In this document: positions 1 through 9,528 of the stretch, piece after piece
Layout: each line of letters begins with the position of its first letter
Position numbering within the stretch: the first letter of the stretch is position 1
The notes under the pieces: generated by a model
Seen by the model: only the letters and a program-made list of their open reading frames with translations
What the model was told of the DNA's origin: nothing
Databases searched by the model: none
Position numbers and translations under genes: made by a program
NCBI RefSeq assembly: GCF_000284375.1
Contig: NC_017249.1
Span: 3,698,001-3,762,000 of the forward strand
DNA: 64,000 nucleotides
From: Bradyrhizobium japonicum USDA 6
Lineage (GTDB): Bacteria > Pseudomonadota > Alphaproteobacteria > Rhizobiales > Xanthobacteraceae
Direction: 5' to 3'

Positions 1-5
1 GCGAT

Positions 6-932
6 TCAAGGACGCTCGTCGGCTCGGCGGTCTGTGGCCGAGAGCTTGTAGATTTCCAAAGCGTCCGCGTCGGCACCGCGTGCAGCCTTGGCCAGCCTGA
101 ATATCTGTCCCGCGAGGGTCGCCATCGGCACGGGCGTTGACGTCGCCTGGGCGACATCGGCGACCGTGTCGAGATCCTTGAGCATTGTCGCGATATGGCC
201 AAGCGGCGGCGAGTGGATGCCCTGGACCATGCGCGGCACGAAGAGCTGAAGCGGGATGGAATCCGCAAAGCCGCCGGCGAGCGCCTCGGGCAGCCGGCCT
301 GCGTCAATCCCTGCATTCGAGGCAAGGCGCGTTGCTTCCGCCAGAACGGCCATCGCGCATCCGACGATCACCTGGTTGCAGAGCTTTGTGGTTTGGCCAG
401 CCCCGATCGGGCCCATGTGGGTGAACCTGCGTGCCATGTGCAGCACATAGGGCCGTGCCCGCTCAATGTCAGCAGCTTCTCCGCCGGCCATGATGGCGAG
501 CGTGCCTTCCTCTGCGCCCTTGGTGCCGCCGGACACCGGCGCATCTATCCAGCCCGCGCCATTCGCGTCTTTCAGCCGCGCTGCAAGATCGCGCGCGGCG
601 TCGGGATGGATTGACGAGAAGTCGACGACGAGCTTGCCTGCGCCGGAAGCCGCTGCAAGACCCTCGGGTCCGAAGATCACCTCTTCGACGGCGGCGGCAT
701 CGGTCACGCACATGAAGACGATATCCGCGTTCGCCAACATGTCGCGGGGTGTGGTTGCGCGCCTGGCGCCGGCCGCGACGAGCGGAGCGACCTTGCCCTC
801 CGAACGATTCCAGACAGCGACCTGATGGCCGGCTTTGAGCAGGCGCCGGGTCATCGGCGTTCCCATCAGTCCAAGGCCGAGATAGCCGAGCCTCTCGACG
901 CCGTGCGGGTTTGTCTTGGTCGCATCAGCCAT
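6..932 (-). CDS. NAD(P)-dependent beta-hydroxyacid dehydrogenase (HIBADH / tartronate semialdehyde reductase type)
   Basis: A 308-residue member of the 3-hydroxyisobutyrate / 2-hydroxy-3-oxopropionate reductase family. The N-terminus carries the Rossmann motif GLGLMG near residue 17. The family substrate motif DAPVSGGTKGAEEGT and the catalytic-lysine segment GAGQTTKLCNQ follow. The frame stays open upstream to 1352, but the ATG at 932 is chosen because AGGAGG lies just upstream and homology begins there. It is divergent from the ABC binding-protein gene at 1097 and probably oxidises or reduces a beta-hydroxyacid intermediate of the adjacent catabolic cluster. The exact substrate cannot be read from sequence. 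Confidence 0.9.
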   Translation of the reverse strand: MADATKTNPHGVERLGYLGLGLMGTPMTRRLLKAGHQVAVWNRSEGKVAPLVAAGARRATTPRDMLANADIVFMCVTDAAAVEEVIFGPEGLAAASGAGKLVVDFSSIHPDAARDLAARLKDANGAGWIDAPVSGGTKGAEEGTLAIMAGGEAADIERARPYVLHMARRFTHMGPIGAGQTTKLCNQVIVGCAMAVLAEATRLASNAGIDAGRLPEALAGGFADSIPLQLFVPRMVQGIHSPPLGHIATMLKDLDTVADVAQATSTPVPMATLAGQIFRLAKAARGADADALEIYKLSATDRRADERP

Positions 933-1026
933 AGGTTGCCTCCTTCTGTCGCAGCGCAAACGCCGCCTTACCATACATTGCAGGTCGGACAGCGAAACCG
1001 TCCGGCTCGCATGGCTTGCCTGATTG

Positions 1027-1040
1027 TTTGAACCATGAAA
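1027..1040. promoter_or_regulatory. Candidate MarR-type operator (weak match)
   Basis: TTTGA-ACCA-TGAAA, an imperfect inverted repeat in the divergent region between the dehydrogenase (start 932) and the binding protein (start 1097). It fits the TTTKA-N4-YAAAR pattern seen around the MarR gene at 18409, with one deviation in the right arm. The link is inference only. Confidence 0.3.
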
Positions 1041-1096
1041 CATTTGCGCCAGTCGGGTTGGGTGGCGCCGGTCGGCGCCGGAGCAGCGGAGTGGGC

Positions 1097-2083
1097 ATGA
1101 TGCGAACCGTGTCGAAGTGGATCCTGGCTTTGGGAGCGGCGGCGGCTTTGAGCGCGGGGGCGGGCCCGTCATGGGCACAGCAGACCATTCGCGTCGGCTG
1201 GACCATCCCGGCCGAAGAATCCAAGTACTGGATGATGCGCAGGCCGGCTGAGTTTCCCAATATCGGCAAGGCTTACAATATCGAATGGACCCAATTTCAG
1301 GGCACCGCGCCGATGACGCAGGCATTGGCGGCCGGCGCGCTGGATTGCGCAACGCAAGCGCCGCTGTCGCTGGCCAACGGTGTGGTCGGCGGCAATCTCA
1401 AGGCCTACATCGTGGCGCAGCACGTCTTCGAGAAGCCCGGCGGTTTCTCGGTCTATTGGGCGGTGATGGATGACTCGCCGATCAAGACGATCGCCGATCT
1501 CAAAGGCAAGACGGTCGGCATTTCCGTGATCGGCGGCGGCACACAAGGCCCCTTCAACTTGTTGCTCAAGCAGAATGGCGTCGATCCGGCCAAGGACATC
1601 AAGCTGGTCGAGGTCGGTTTTGCCGTCTCCGAAGATGCGCTGCGCCAGGGCCGTGTCGACGCGGTCAACATGAACCAGCCGTTTGCCGCACGTGCGGAGG
1701 CGAAGGGTGGCACAAGAAAGCTGTTCTCGTTGTCGCAGGCGATGCCGAACATCGTGCACATCCTGGAAGCCTGCCGCGCCGATTTCGTCGACAAGAACCC
1801 CGACTTGGTGAAGGCCTACGTGCGTGACATTACCTCAGGTATGAAGAAAGCGCTGGCCAACCGCGAAGAGACGCTAAAGGTCGTGAATGAGGTTCTGAAG
1901 GCGCCTATTCCGGTGCTCGAGACCTATCTGCTCAAGGACAACGATTTCGGCCGCGATCCGGGTGCGGCGCCGAACTTCCCCGCGATCCAGAAGATGCTGG
2001 ACATCTACGCGGAGACCGGAATGCTGCCGAAGCTGGATGCCACGCAGTTCAAGCACGCGACGATCGTCGCGCCGCTGGAATAG
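1097..2083 (+). CDS. ABC transporter substrate-binding protein, NMT1/SsuA (NitT/TauT) type
   Basis: Periplasmic binding protein of about 328 residues. It has an N-terminal signal peptide (MMRTVSKW, a hydrophobic alanine-rich core, cleavage after SWA). The fold is that of the nitrate/sulfonate/thiamine-precursor family, with a typical [12 protein letters not shown] segment. The frame is open from 1016, but the ATG pair at 1097/1100 places the signal peptide at the terminus and has GGAG upstream. It heads a co-directional set with the dehydratase, ATPase, two permeases and dioxygenase, so it should deliver the compound degraded by them. The ligand is unknown. Confidence 0.9.
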   Translation: MMRTVSKWILALGAAAALSAGAGPSWAQQTIRVGWTIPAEESKYWMMRRPAEFPNIGKAYNIEWTQFQGTAPMTQALAAGALDCATQAPLSLANGVVGGNLKAYIVAQHVFEKPGGFSVYWAVMDDSPIKTIADLKGKTVGISVIGGGTQGPFNLLLKQNGVDPAKDIKLVEVGFAVSEDALRQGRVDAVNMNQPFAARAEAKGGTRKLFSLSQAMPNIVHILEACRADFVDKNPDLVKAYVRDITSGMKKALANREETLKVVNEVLKAPIPVLETYLLKDNDFGRDPGAAPNFPAIQKMLDIYAETGMLPKLDATQFKHATIVAPLE

Positions 2084-2150
2084 GCGACGGGCGAATTGTC
2101 CGAACGAGGGGGGGGCGGCGTCCCGGACGTTGCATGAAGAAGATGCACGC

Positions 2151-3845
2151 ATGAAGAAGTTGCGATCACGGGTCACGACTGACGGCCTCGACCGGGCCCC
2201 GCACCGCGCTTTCATGCGCGCAATGGGGCTCGACGACGCCGCGATCGCCAAGCCGATGGTGGGCGTCGTCAGCATGAAGGGCGAGCAGACGCCCTGCAAT
2301 ATGACCCACGACTTCCAGGTGGCCGCGGCCAAGACGGGAATCGAGGAGGCGGGCGGCACGCCGCGCGAATTCTCCACCGTGTCGGTCTCCGACGGCATCA
2401 GCATGAATCACGAGGGAATGAAGTTTTCTCTCTTTTCGCGCGAGCTGATTGCCGATTCGATCGAGGCCGTCGTTCATGGTCTCGCCTATGACGCGCTGAT
2501 CGGGTACGGCGGATGCGACAAGACGCTTCCCGGCGTGATGATGGGCATGGTTCGTTGCAACGTACCGTCTATTTTCATCTACGGCGGCAGCTCGCTGCCT
2601 GGCCGGGTGGACGGGCGGACTCTCACGGTGCTCGACTCCTATGAAGCTGTCGGCAGCTTCATGACCGGAGAGATCGACGGCGCCACGCTCGAGCGGATCG
2701 AGCGCGCCTGCCTGCCGACCATTGGCGCGTGCGCCGGCCAGTTTACCGCGAATACGATGGGGATGGTGTCGGAGACGATGGGGCTGACCATTCCCAACGT
2801 CTCGATGGTGCCCGGTGTCTATGCCGAACGTGCACAGATCTCGCGCCGCGCCGGGCGACTGGTGATGGAGATGCTGGAACGTGGCGGCCCGCTGCCGCGC
2901 GACCTCGTGACTCGGAAATCCCTCGAGAACGGAGCGGCGATTGTTGCCGCCACCGGCGGCTCGACCAACGCCGCGCTGCATCTGCCGGCGATCGCGAATG
3001 AGGCCGGGATCGCATTCACGATCGACGACGTCGGCGAGATCTTTGCAAGGACACCGCTGATCGGAAACTTGCGACCGGGCGGCAAGTACACCGCGAAGGA
3101 TGTCTACGACATCGGCGGCGCGGCCGTCGTGATCCGCGAGTTGATCCAGAGCGGGCACATCGATGGGAGCTGCTTGTCCGTCACCGGGCGCACGCTCGCC
3201 GAGGAATATGGCGCGGCCAACGCTCCCGATGGTGAGGTTGTTTACGCGTCTCGTGCACCGATCATGCCTGATGGTGGCGTGGCGGTTCTGAAGGGCAATC
3301 TCTGTCCAGACGGCGCGGTGATCAAGGTCGCGGGTTTGAAGAGTCAGCACTTCGAGGGCGTTGCGCGCGTCTTCGAAAATGAGGAGGCATGTGTCAAAGC
3401 CGTCCGTGACCGCACCTACACGGCGGGCGAGGTGCTGGTGATCCGCAATGAAGGGCCAGTCGGCGGCCCGGGCATGCGCGAGATGCTCGGCGTTACCGCG
3501 CTGATCTACGGCCAGGGTATGGGCGAGAAGGTGGCCCTGATCACCGATGGACGGTTCTCCGGCGCTACTCGCGGCATGTGCATCGGCTACGTGTCCCCCG
3601 AAGCGTTCGTCGGCGGTCCGTTGGCGCTTGTTCACGACGGCGACAGGATCCGGATCGATGCCGCAAACCGGCGGATGGATATGCTGGTCGACGAGCAGGA
3701 ACTCAAGGCGCGCCGACGCGATTGGAAGCCGAGGCCGCCCCGTCACCGTGCAGGTGCGCTCGCAAAGTATGCGCGGTTGGTCGGACAGGCGCCGGGCGGA
3801 GCCGTGACACATGAGGGCCCTGCAGAATGGCCTTGGTTCGAATGA
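2151..3845 (+). CDS. IlvD/Edd family dehydratase
   Basis: A 564-residue Fe-S dehydratase of the dihydroxyacid / sugar-acid dehydratase family. Conserved motifs are GGCDKTLPG (Cys122), [16 protein letters not shown] (Cys194), [10 protein letters not shown] (Cys49) and the C-terminal signature [11 protein letters not shown]. The three cysteines match the Fe-S ligands of this family. The ATG at 2151 is taken because alignment to the family begins there; upstream sequence in frame overlaps the preceding gene. Members make 2-keto acids from 2,3-dihydroxy acids. Its place between ABC transporter genes argues for a catabolic dehydratase rather than the housekeeping IlvD of branched-chain amino acid synthesis, but this is inference. 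Confidence 0.88.
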   Translation: MKKLRSRVTTDGLDRAPHRAFMRAMGLDDAAIAKPMVGVVSMKGEQTPCNMTHDFQVAAAKTGIEEAGGTPREFSTVSVSDGISMNHEGMKFSLFSRELIADSIEAVVHGLAYDALIGYGGCDKTLPGVMMGMVRCNVPSIFIYGGSSLPGRVDGRTLTVLDSYEAVGSFMTGEIDGATLERIERACLPTIGACAGQFTANTMGMVSETMGLTIPNVSMVPGVYAERAQISRRAGRLVMEMLERGGPLPRDLVTRKSLENGAAIVAATGGSTNAALHLPAIANEAGIAFTIDDVGEIFARTPLIGNLRPGGKYTAKDVYDIGGAAVVIRELIQSGHIDGSCLSVTGRTLAEEYGAANAPDGEVVYASRAPIMPDGGVAVLKGNLCPDGAVIKVAGLKSQHFEGVARVFENEEACVKAVRDRTYTAGEVLVIRNEGPVGGPGMREMLGVTALIYGQGMGEKVALITDGRFSGATRGMCIGYVSPEAFVGGPLALVHDGDRIRIDAANRRMDMLVDEQELKARRRDWKPRPPRHRAGALAKYARLVGQAPGGAVTHEGPAEWPWFE

Positions 3846-3969
3846 CGCGCCGCGCCCGTGCGAGAATGACCGCCTGTCTGGCAAGTTTCTTGCTAAGCTC
3901 GCTCAGCTGATGGAGGACATCAGCGGATCGGTTGCGTGACGTTCGCGCGTGAGTCAAGCGAGAGACGGG

Positions 3970-4815
3970 ATGAGGGTAGTGCCTTCGAGATCGAGCGAAT
4001 GGGTGAATCCGGTGACGTTACAAAGGCCGGCTTCTGCGATCATCGAGATCGACCGCGTCTCCCAGGTTTTTCAGACCTCGGCGCGTAAGGATCATTTGGC
4101 GCTATCGGACATCTCGCTGACGATCGAGGAAGGGGCCTTCGTCTCCATCCTTGGTCCGTCCGGCTGCGGCAAGTCGACACTTCTTTATGTCGTCGGCGGC
4201 TTCGTCAGTCCGACCAGCGGCGTGGCGAGAATGAAGGGACAGACGATCACGGGCCCAGGTCCGGATCGCGGACCAGTGTTTCAAGAGTTCGCTCTGTTTC
4301 CCTGGAAGACGGTGCTGGGCAATGTGATGTATGGCCCGCGCCAGCAAGGTGTGCCTGCCACCGAGGCCGGAGCACAGAGCCGGGCCTTGATCGAGATGGT
4401 CGGCCTCAAAGGCTATGAGAACTTTTATCCCAAGGAGCTCTCGGGTGGCATGAAGCAGCGCGTCGCGCTGGCCCGGACATTGGCTTACCATCCTGAAGTT
4501 CTGCTGATGGACGAGCCGTTCGGCGCGCTCGACGCGCACACCCGTACACGCCTCCAGAATGATCTCCTGAACATCTGGGAGCGTGACCGCAAGACGGTGC
4601 TGTTCGTGACCCATTCGGTCGACGAGGCCGTCTTCCTGTCGGACAAGGTCGTGATGATGTCGAAATCTCCCGGCCGCATTCGGCAGGTGATCGACATCGA
4701 TCTGCCTCGGCCGCGTCGCCGCAACGAGCTGTTGCTCGATCCGCGCTACCAGAAATACGTCGTCGACATCGAGCGCATGTTCGACGAGGTCGACGAGACT
4801 GGATCGCCGTCATGA
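3970..4815 (+). CDS. ABC transporter ATP-binding protein (NitT/TauT family)
   Basis: About 281 residues. Walker A is LGPSGCGKST near residue 62, the ABC signature LSGGMKQRVALA near 156, Walker B LLMDEPFGALD near 177, and the H-loop TVLFVTHSVDEA follows. It energises import through the two permeases downstream, and its stop codon overlaps the next start (ATGA). An in-frame GTG at 3949 is an alternative start that would add seven residues. The ATG at 3970 is preferred because of the purine-rich GAGAGACGGG before it. Confidence 0.93.
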   Translation: MRVVPSRSSEWVNPVTLQRPASAIIEIDRVSQVFQTSARKDHLALSDISLTIEEGAFVSILGPSGCGKSTLLYVVGGFVSPTSGVARMKGQTITGPGPDRGPVFQEFALFPWKTVLGNVMYGPRQQGVPATEAGAQSRALIEMVGLKGYENFYPKELSGGMKQRVALARTLAYHPEVLLMDEPFGALDAHTRTRLQNDLLNIWERDRKTVLFVTHSVDEAVFLSDKVVMMSKSPGRIRQVIDIDLPRPRRRNELLLDPRYQKYVVDIERMFDEVDETGSPS

Positions 4816-5597
4816 CACCGCTGGCTGCCGCCGCCAGACGTGCCGCCCCGGTGTTCGCTTGCATCGGGCTGCTGGCAGTCTGGCAGGTCGCGTCGCTCTT
4901 GCTGAAGAATGACAGCTTTCCGACAGCGATCGAGGCGATCCGCGCGATCCCGGACATCCTTGGCGACAAGGAGTCGCTGATCAACATCCTGGCCTCGCTT
5001 CGTCGCATGGCGATCGGGTTCGGTGTAGCGGTGCTCGTTTCGATCCCGCTGGGTCTGATGATGGGGCGTAGCCGCGCCGTCGCGGCCTTCTTCAACCCGC
5101 TTCTGATGGTGATCTATCCGGTGCCGAAAGCGGCGCTGATGCCGATCATCATGCTTTGGCTGGGCGTCGGCGACATCACGAAGACGCTGGTGATCTTCCT
5201 CGGCGTCAGCCTTCCCGTGATCTATCACAGCTTTGAGGGCGCCCAGGCCGTCGAAGAGAAGATGTTGTGGTCGGGCGCCGCGATGGGACTTTCGCCGCTG
5301 CAACGGCTGGTGCGGATCGTGCTGCCGGCAGCGCTGCCGGAGATCCTGACCGGATGTCGCACCGGTCTCGTGCTGGCGTTGATCACGATGATCACCAGCG
5401 AGATGATCGCTCGCCAGTCCGGCGCCGGCAACATTCTGTTCAATGCGCTGGACATGGGCCAATACGACACCGTCTTCGCGATGATCATCATCGTGGGGGC
5501 GATGGGAATTTGCCTCGATGCGATTTTCGAGCGGGTCCGCGCACGGTTGGTGCGCTGGTCCGAGCCTCAATTCGACATGCCGCTGAGCTTCTCATGA
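4812..5597 (+). CDS. ABC transporter permease (SsuC/TauC type)
   Basis: A 261-residue inner-membrane permease with about six hydrophobic segments and the cytoplasmic EAA-type loop (EEKMLWSGAAMGLSPLQR) that contacts the ATPase. The start overlaps the ATPase stop by four bases and the stop overlaps the next permease start by four bases, so the three genes are translationally coupled. Together with the 5594 permease it forms a heterodimeric channel for the substrate bound by the 1097 protein. Confidence 0.92.
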   Translation: MTPLAAAARRAAPVFACIGLLAVWQVASLLLKNDSFPTAIEAIRAIPDILGDKESLINILASLRRMAIGFGVAVLVSIPLGLMMGRSRAVAAFFNPLLMVIYPVPKAALMPIIMLWLGVGDITKTLVIFLGVSLPVIYHSFEGAQAVEEKMLWSGAAMGLSPLQRLVRIVLPAALPEILTGCRTGLVLALITMITSEMIARQSGAGNILFNALDMGQYDTVFAMIIIVGAMGICLDAIFERVRARLVRWSEPQFDMPLSFS

Positions 5598-6361
5598 CAT
5601 CGCGTCTTCCCTCAGCAAACGTCGTTCTCGGGCTCGCGCCAATCGTGCTGGTGATCGCGGTTTGGCAAGGCCTCGTATCGTTCGGCTTTGCGCCTGCGGT
5701 CTTGCTGCCGCCGCCGGGATACGTCTTCAGCAGGTTGCTCCAGCAACTCGTGACGTGGACGTTTCAACAGGAGATCGCAGCGACCCTGATCCGGCTGTTT
5801 GCCGGCTTTGCGATTGCGGTCGTGCTCGGCGTAGGTATCGGCATCGCTGCGGCCGCCAATCCAGCGATCAATGCCGTGGTCCGGCCAATCGTGCGCGTAT
5901 TGGCGCCGTTGCCTAAAGTCGCACTCTATCCGGCGCTGCTGCTTCTGCTCGGCTTCGGCCACGGATCGAAGATCACGCTGGTGGCGGCGGACGCACTCTT
6001 TCCCATTCTGCTGTCCACCTATTACGGCGCATCAGCCGTCGAGCAGAAGCTGATCTGGTCGGCGATGGCAGCGGGAACGCCGCGCTATGAAATCTTGTTC
6101 AAGGTGGTCTTGCCGGCCGCGATGCCCTCGATCCTGACCGGCTGCCGGATCGGCCTTGTCATTTCCTGCATCGTGGTGTTTCTGGCCGAGATGATCACGT
6201 CGACGGACGGGTTGGGGCACGTGCTGGTGACGGCGGCCCGGACCTTTCAGGCCGTCGACATGTTCGTACCGCTGATCACGATTTCGCTGCTAGGGTTGAT
6301 CCTGAACGGCTTGCTGGGTGCCGTGCGATCGTATCTCTTGCGGGGCTTCCCCGAAGCGTGA
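5594..6361 (+). CDS. ABC transporter permease (SsuC/TauC type), second subunit
   Basis: A 255-residue integral membrane protein starting MTSRLPSANVV. It has the same architecture as the preceding permease, including an EAA loop (EQKLIWSAMAAGTPRYEI). The frame is open from 5267, but the ATG at 5594 in an ATGA overlap is the natural start. Two non-identical permeases in a row are usual for hetero-oligomeric NitT/TauT systems. Confidence 0.92.
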   Translation: MTSRLPSANVVLGLAPIVLVIAVWQGLVSFGFAPAVLLPPPGYVFSRLLQQLVTWTFQQEIAATLIRLFAGFAIAVVLGVGIGIAAAANPAINAVVRPIVRVLAPLPKVALYPALLLLLGFGHGSKITLVAADALFPILLSTYYGASAVEQKLIWSAMAAGTPRYEILFKVVLPAAMPSILTGCRIGLVISCIVVFLAEMITSTDGLGHVLVTAARTFQAVDMFVPLITISLLGLILNGLLGAVRSYLLRGFPEA

Positions 6362-6400
6362 TCTGACTGAACAGAAGAACCAGAAGACCGGGAGTGAACC

Positions 6401-7447
6401 ATGCTGGCGGATCGCATCGAGGCAAAATGGATCGACGCGTTTTGCGAGATCTTTGAACGCTGCGCCGTCAAGGCCGGCGACACCGCGGCGATCCTCTCGG
6501 AAACACAATCGCGTGCGCTGAACGTTCATTTGGCGGAGCTCGCCCTGCTGCGGATGGGCGCGCGGCCGTTTCATGTGGTGATGCCGACGCCGCGTAACCG
6601 GAATATCGTGCCGGTTCGCTCGACCGGGGCAAGCGAGGCAATCCAGCGGCTTGGTCCGGTCATCACCGCACTCCAGCAGGCCGGCTTTGTGGTGGATTGC
6701 ACCATCGAGGGCCTGATGCACGCGGCGGAGACGCCGGAGATCCTCAAGGCCGGTGCACGGATACTGGTGATCTCCAACGAACACCCGGAAGCGCTAGAGC
6801 GGATGGTGCCGGATCCCGCACTTGAGAAGCGTGTTCGCGCGGCGGCGAAGTTGTTGCGTGGGACGAAGCGGATGCGCGTGACATCGAAGGCCGGCACGGC
6901 GCTCGACGTTGACATGGTCGGTGCGTCCACGGTCGGCGTGTGGGGTTGGACCGACAAGCCAGGCACGCTGGCGCACTGGCCAGGTGGCATTGTGGTTAGC
7001 TTTCCCAAGAGCGGAACGATCAACGGGACGTTGGTGATGGCCCCCGGTGACATCAATCTGACCTTCAAGCGCTACCTGGCGTCCCCGGTGAAAATGACGC
7101 TGAAGGACGATTATGTTGTCGAGCTGGAAGGCGAGGGCACGGATGCGGCGATGATGCGCGCCTATCTCGCGGCGTGGGGCGATCGCGAGGCCTATGCGGT
7201 CTCGCATGTCGGTTTCGGCATGAATCCGGGGGCCCGCTATGAAGCCCTCTCGATGTATGACCAGCGCGACACCAACGGCACTGAAATTCGTGCCGTCTCC
7301 GGCAATTTCCTGTTCTCGACCGGCGCGAACGAATTTGCCGGCCGCTACACGGCGGGCCACTTTGATTTGCCCATGATGGGAACGACGATCGAACTCGACG
7401 GCGTCGCGGTCGTGCGCGAAGGGGTGCTGCAGGACGTCTTCGGCTAG
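6401..7447 (+). CDS. NicX-like 2,5-dihydroxypyridine 5,6-dioxygenase family protein
   Basis: A 348-residue protein resembling NicX, the non-haem iron extradiol enzyme that opens 2,5-dihydroxypyridine in nicotinate degradation. By eye it shares the KAGTxLD and DHWPxG-like segments, GNFLFSTG and an HxD pair near the C-terminus. Candidate iron ligands are His269 (VSHVGFG), His320 and Asp322 (GHFDLP), matching the His-His-Asp set reported for NicX. The family is related to M29 aminopeptidases, so automated names may say leucyl aminopeptidase. It is last in the importer set and has GGGAG before its ATG. No nicC, nicD, nicE or nicF neighbours are recognisable, so the true ring substrate is uncertain. 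Confidence 0.75.
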   Translation: MLADRIEAKWIDAFCEIFERCAVKAGDTAAILSETQSRALNVHLAELALLRMGARPFHVVMPTPRNRNIVPVRSTGASEAIQRLGPVITALQQAGFVVDCTIEGLMHAAETPEILKAGARILVISNEHPEALERMVPDPALEKRVRAAAKLLRGTKRMRVTSKAGTALDVDMVGASTVGVWGWTDKPGTLAHWPGGIVVSFPKSGTINGTLVMAPGDINLTFKRYLASPVKMTLKDDYVVELEGEGTDAAMMRAYLAAWGDREAYAVSHVGFGMNPGARYEALSMYDQRDTNGTEIRAVSGNFLFSTGANEFAGRYTAGHFDLPMMGTTIELDGVAVVREGVLQDVFG

Positions 7448-8436
7448 CTGCGGTCGAGGACCGGTGGGCGCGCCAGGCCGAAATGCCGGAGCAGGTCGAC
7501 CATGGCCTGAAGCCGCTTCACGCGATAGGCATCGACGTCCATGCCTGAATAATCGAGGAAGCCGGCACCCGTTCGCAGGCCGATCCGGCCTTCATGCATA
7601 TTGCGGGAAATGACGTCCGGCGCGCGATAGCGGTCGCTGCCGAGCGCGCCTTCGAGGTACCGGCTGGCGTAGTACAAGATGTCGCCGCCGCCCCAGTCGA
7701 TGAACTCGAGCAGTCCGAGCACGGCATAGCGGAAGCCAAAGCCGTAACGGATCGCTTTGTCGATCTCCTCGGCGCTGGCGACGCCTTCCTCGACCATGCG
7801 TGCGGCCTCGTTCATCGCCAGTGCCTGGATGCGCGGGACGATGAAACCGGGCGTCGCCGCGCAGACCACGGGGACCTTTCCGATGGCTTCGAGCAGCGCC
7901 TTGACCTCATCGATGATGGCGGGATCGGTGGCTTTGCCGGGCGAAACCTCGACCAGCGGGATCAGATAGGCCGGATTGAGCCAGTGCACATTGAGGAAGC
8001 GGCGAGGGTTCACGATCGCATCGGCGAGATCGTCGACGAGGATGGTTGACGTGGTCGAAGCGATGATCGTATCCGGACCGACTTGCTTTGAAGCCGCCTC
8101 GAGCACCTCGCGCTTGAGCTCGACGACCTCAGGAACGCCCTCGAAAACCATTCCGGCGCCGGACAGCGCTGCGCCGCTTCGGCTGGCTGGCACCACCGAG
8201 ACCCGTGCGACAAGCGGATCGACATCTGCCTCGCTCAGCAGTCCCAGCTTCGACAGGCTGGCAAAGGTCTTCCTGACTTCGTCGCGCGCGTCCGCCTCCA
8301 GCCTGGCGAAGTCTTCCGCGGAACGGCCCTTGATGTCGATCATCGTGACCGTATGCCCTGCGTAGGCGAACGCGACGGCGATGCCGCGCCCCATGCGGCC
8401 GGCCCCGAGGCAGGCAATGTTGGCGCGCCTGGTCAT
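7444..8436 (-). CDS. 3-hydroxyacyl-CoA (3-hydroxybutyryl-CoA) dehydrogenase
   Basis: A 330-residue NAD-dependent dehydrogenase. It has the N-terminal dinucleotide motif GAGRMGRGIAVAFAYAGH, the NVHWLNPAYLIPLVEV segment that includes the catalytic histidine region (family HFFNP/HWxNP), and the C-terminal 3HCDH helical domain. It is the last gene of the minus-strand five-gene operon that begins at 13171. Its stop overlaps the convergent stop of the NicX-like gene in a shared CTAG. It probably oxidises a 3-hydroxyacyl-CoA ring-opened intermediate. Confidence 0.9.
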   Translation of the reverse strand: MTRRANIACLGAGRMGRGIAVAFAYAGHTVTMIDIKGRSAEDFARLEADARDEVRKTFASLSKLGLLSEADVDPLVARVSVVPASRSGAALSGAGMVFEGVPEVVELKREVLEAASKQVGPDTIIASTTSTILVDDLADAIVNPRRFLNVHWLNPAYLIPLVEVSPGKATDPAIIDEVKALLEAIGKVPVVCAATPGFIVPRIQALAMNEAARMVEEGVASAEEIDKAIRYGFGFRYAVLGLLEFIDWGGGDILYYASRYLEGALGSDRYRAPDVISRNMHEGRIGLRTGAGFLDYSGMDVDAYRVKRLQAMVDLLRHFGLARPPVLDRS

Positions 8437-8439
8437 CGG

Positions 8440-9528
8440 TCAAAATCCCCTGCGAAGAAGCGCCTGGAGCTCGGCCTTGCCGAGATTGCCAAGCCCCAGC
8501 GTCTCGAGCGTTCGGCCGCCCTGAGCAAAATCCTCGCCGCAAATCGCACCGCCGATGGCCAGAAAGGCCTTGGCCAACGGCGTGGGCGAGTCCGCCAGGG
8601 CGGCGACGGAGACCAGCAGCGACAGCCCAAGCCGCAGATCCTCACGCATATAGCGGTGCTCGGTCAGCACGATCCGCTCACGCCAGTCGCCGGAATCGGT
8701 CAGCCGGTCGTGCGAGCCACGGCCATACATCCAGATCTCGCCTTCTTTGGCGTAGTGGTGGGCCAGCGGAAAATGCGGCGCGCCATAGCCAAGCGCTTCG
8801 CGCACCGCGATCCGTTCTGCGTCGAGCGCGTCGGTTACCCGGCGGATCGCGGCCTGCGTTCCTTCCTTGTGGATGTCCCATCGTTCGAAATGCTCGATCG
8901 GACCGGCGTTCATCACGATCAGTGGCGGGTGAATGATGGGCCCGGCATTCGTCAGCGCGCCGGAGAGCGCATCGCCACACGGCTCGATCGCATCAGGGAA
9001 AGCGCGTCCGATCACTTCGAGTGCATGCGCGGCCTGATCGAGCGGAAACACGCCGACCGGCAGCCGCTTGGCGCGTATGGTGATCGCGACTTCGAACGGC
9101 CCGTGCTTGCGGGTCAGCCAAGGCAGCGTGCCGGTCTCGGCAAAGCTTGCCCTGGCATGGTTTCCGGCATCCCGTGCGGCTTGGGCGAAGATCATCGAGC
9201 CGAATGTGGCGGGCGGCAGGAACACGACCTGGCCGTCCCGCAAATGCGGAGCGAGCAAACGAGCAATGTCCGGCTGCGCGAAGGCAGGGGCGGGGCACAG
9301 AATCAGTTCGGTGCTCTCAATTGCTTCGCCGATATCGGTCGTCACCAGCGCGAGCTTCACATCGTGCCGGCCATTATGATCCTTGACCAAGATTTGCGAG
9401 CCGGCGGCCCGATGCGCCGCCACCTGATCGGCGTCGCGGCGCCAGAGCCGGACCTCATGCCCCGACAGCGCAAAATCGCCCGCGGCCGCGAAAGAGCCGT
9501 TTCCCCCACCCAGTACTGCAATCTTCAA
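8440..9528 (-). CDS. NAD/NADP octopine/nopaline dehydrogenase family protein
   Basis: About 362 residues. The N-terminal Rossmann domain (KIAVLGGGNGSFAAAGDFALSGH) is followed by an octopine-dehydrogenase C-terminal domain containing the family signature NAGPIIHPP. The start is a TTG at 9528, supported by AAGGAGA upstream and by the TTGA overlap with the stop of the preceding ligase gene. The family reduces or oxidises the bond between an amino acid and a 2-keto acid. In this catabolic operon it may act on an opine-like or branched amino/keto acid conjugate; that role is inferred. Confidence 0.8.
   Translation of the reverse strand: MKIAVLGGGNGSFAAAGDFALSGHEVRLWRRDADQVAAHRAAGSQILVKDHNGRHDVKLALVTTDIGEAIESTELILCPAPAFAQPDIARLLAPHLRDGQVVFLPPATFGSMIFAQAARDAGNHARASFAETGTLPWLTRKHGPFEVAITIRAKRLPVGVFPLDQAAHALEVIGRAFPDAIEPCGDALSGALTNAGPIIHPPLIVMNAGPIEHFERWDIHKEGTQAAIRRVTDALDAERIAVREALGYGAPHFPLAHHYAKEGEIWMYGRGSHDRLTDSGDWRERIVLTEHRYMREDLRLGLSLLVSVAALADSPTPLAKAFLAIGGAICGEDFAQGGRTLETLGLGNLGKAELQALLRRGF

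Noticed and set aside
933..1352. In-frame upstream extension of the first dehydrogenase
   Set aside because: It runs antisense to the binding-protein gene, has shadow-frame composition, and a clear AGGAGG precedes the ATG at 932.
1962..2150. In-frame N-terminal extension of the IlvD-type dehydratase
   Set aside because: It overlaps the preceding gene, is Arg/Ser-rich and shows no family similarity; the ATG at 2151 fits better.
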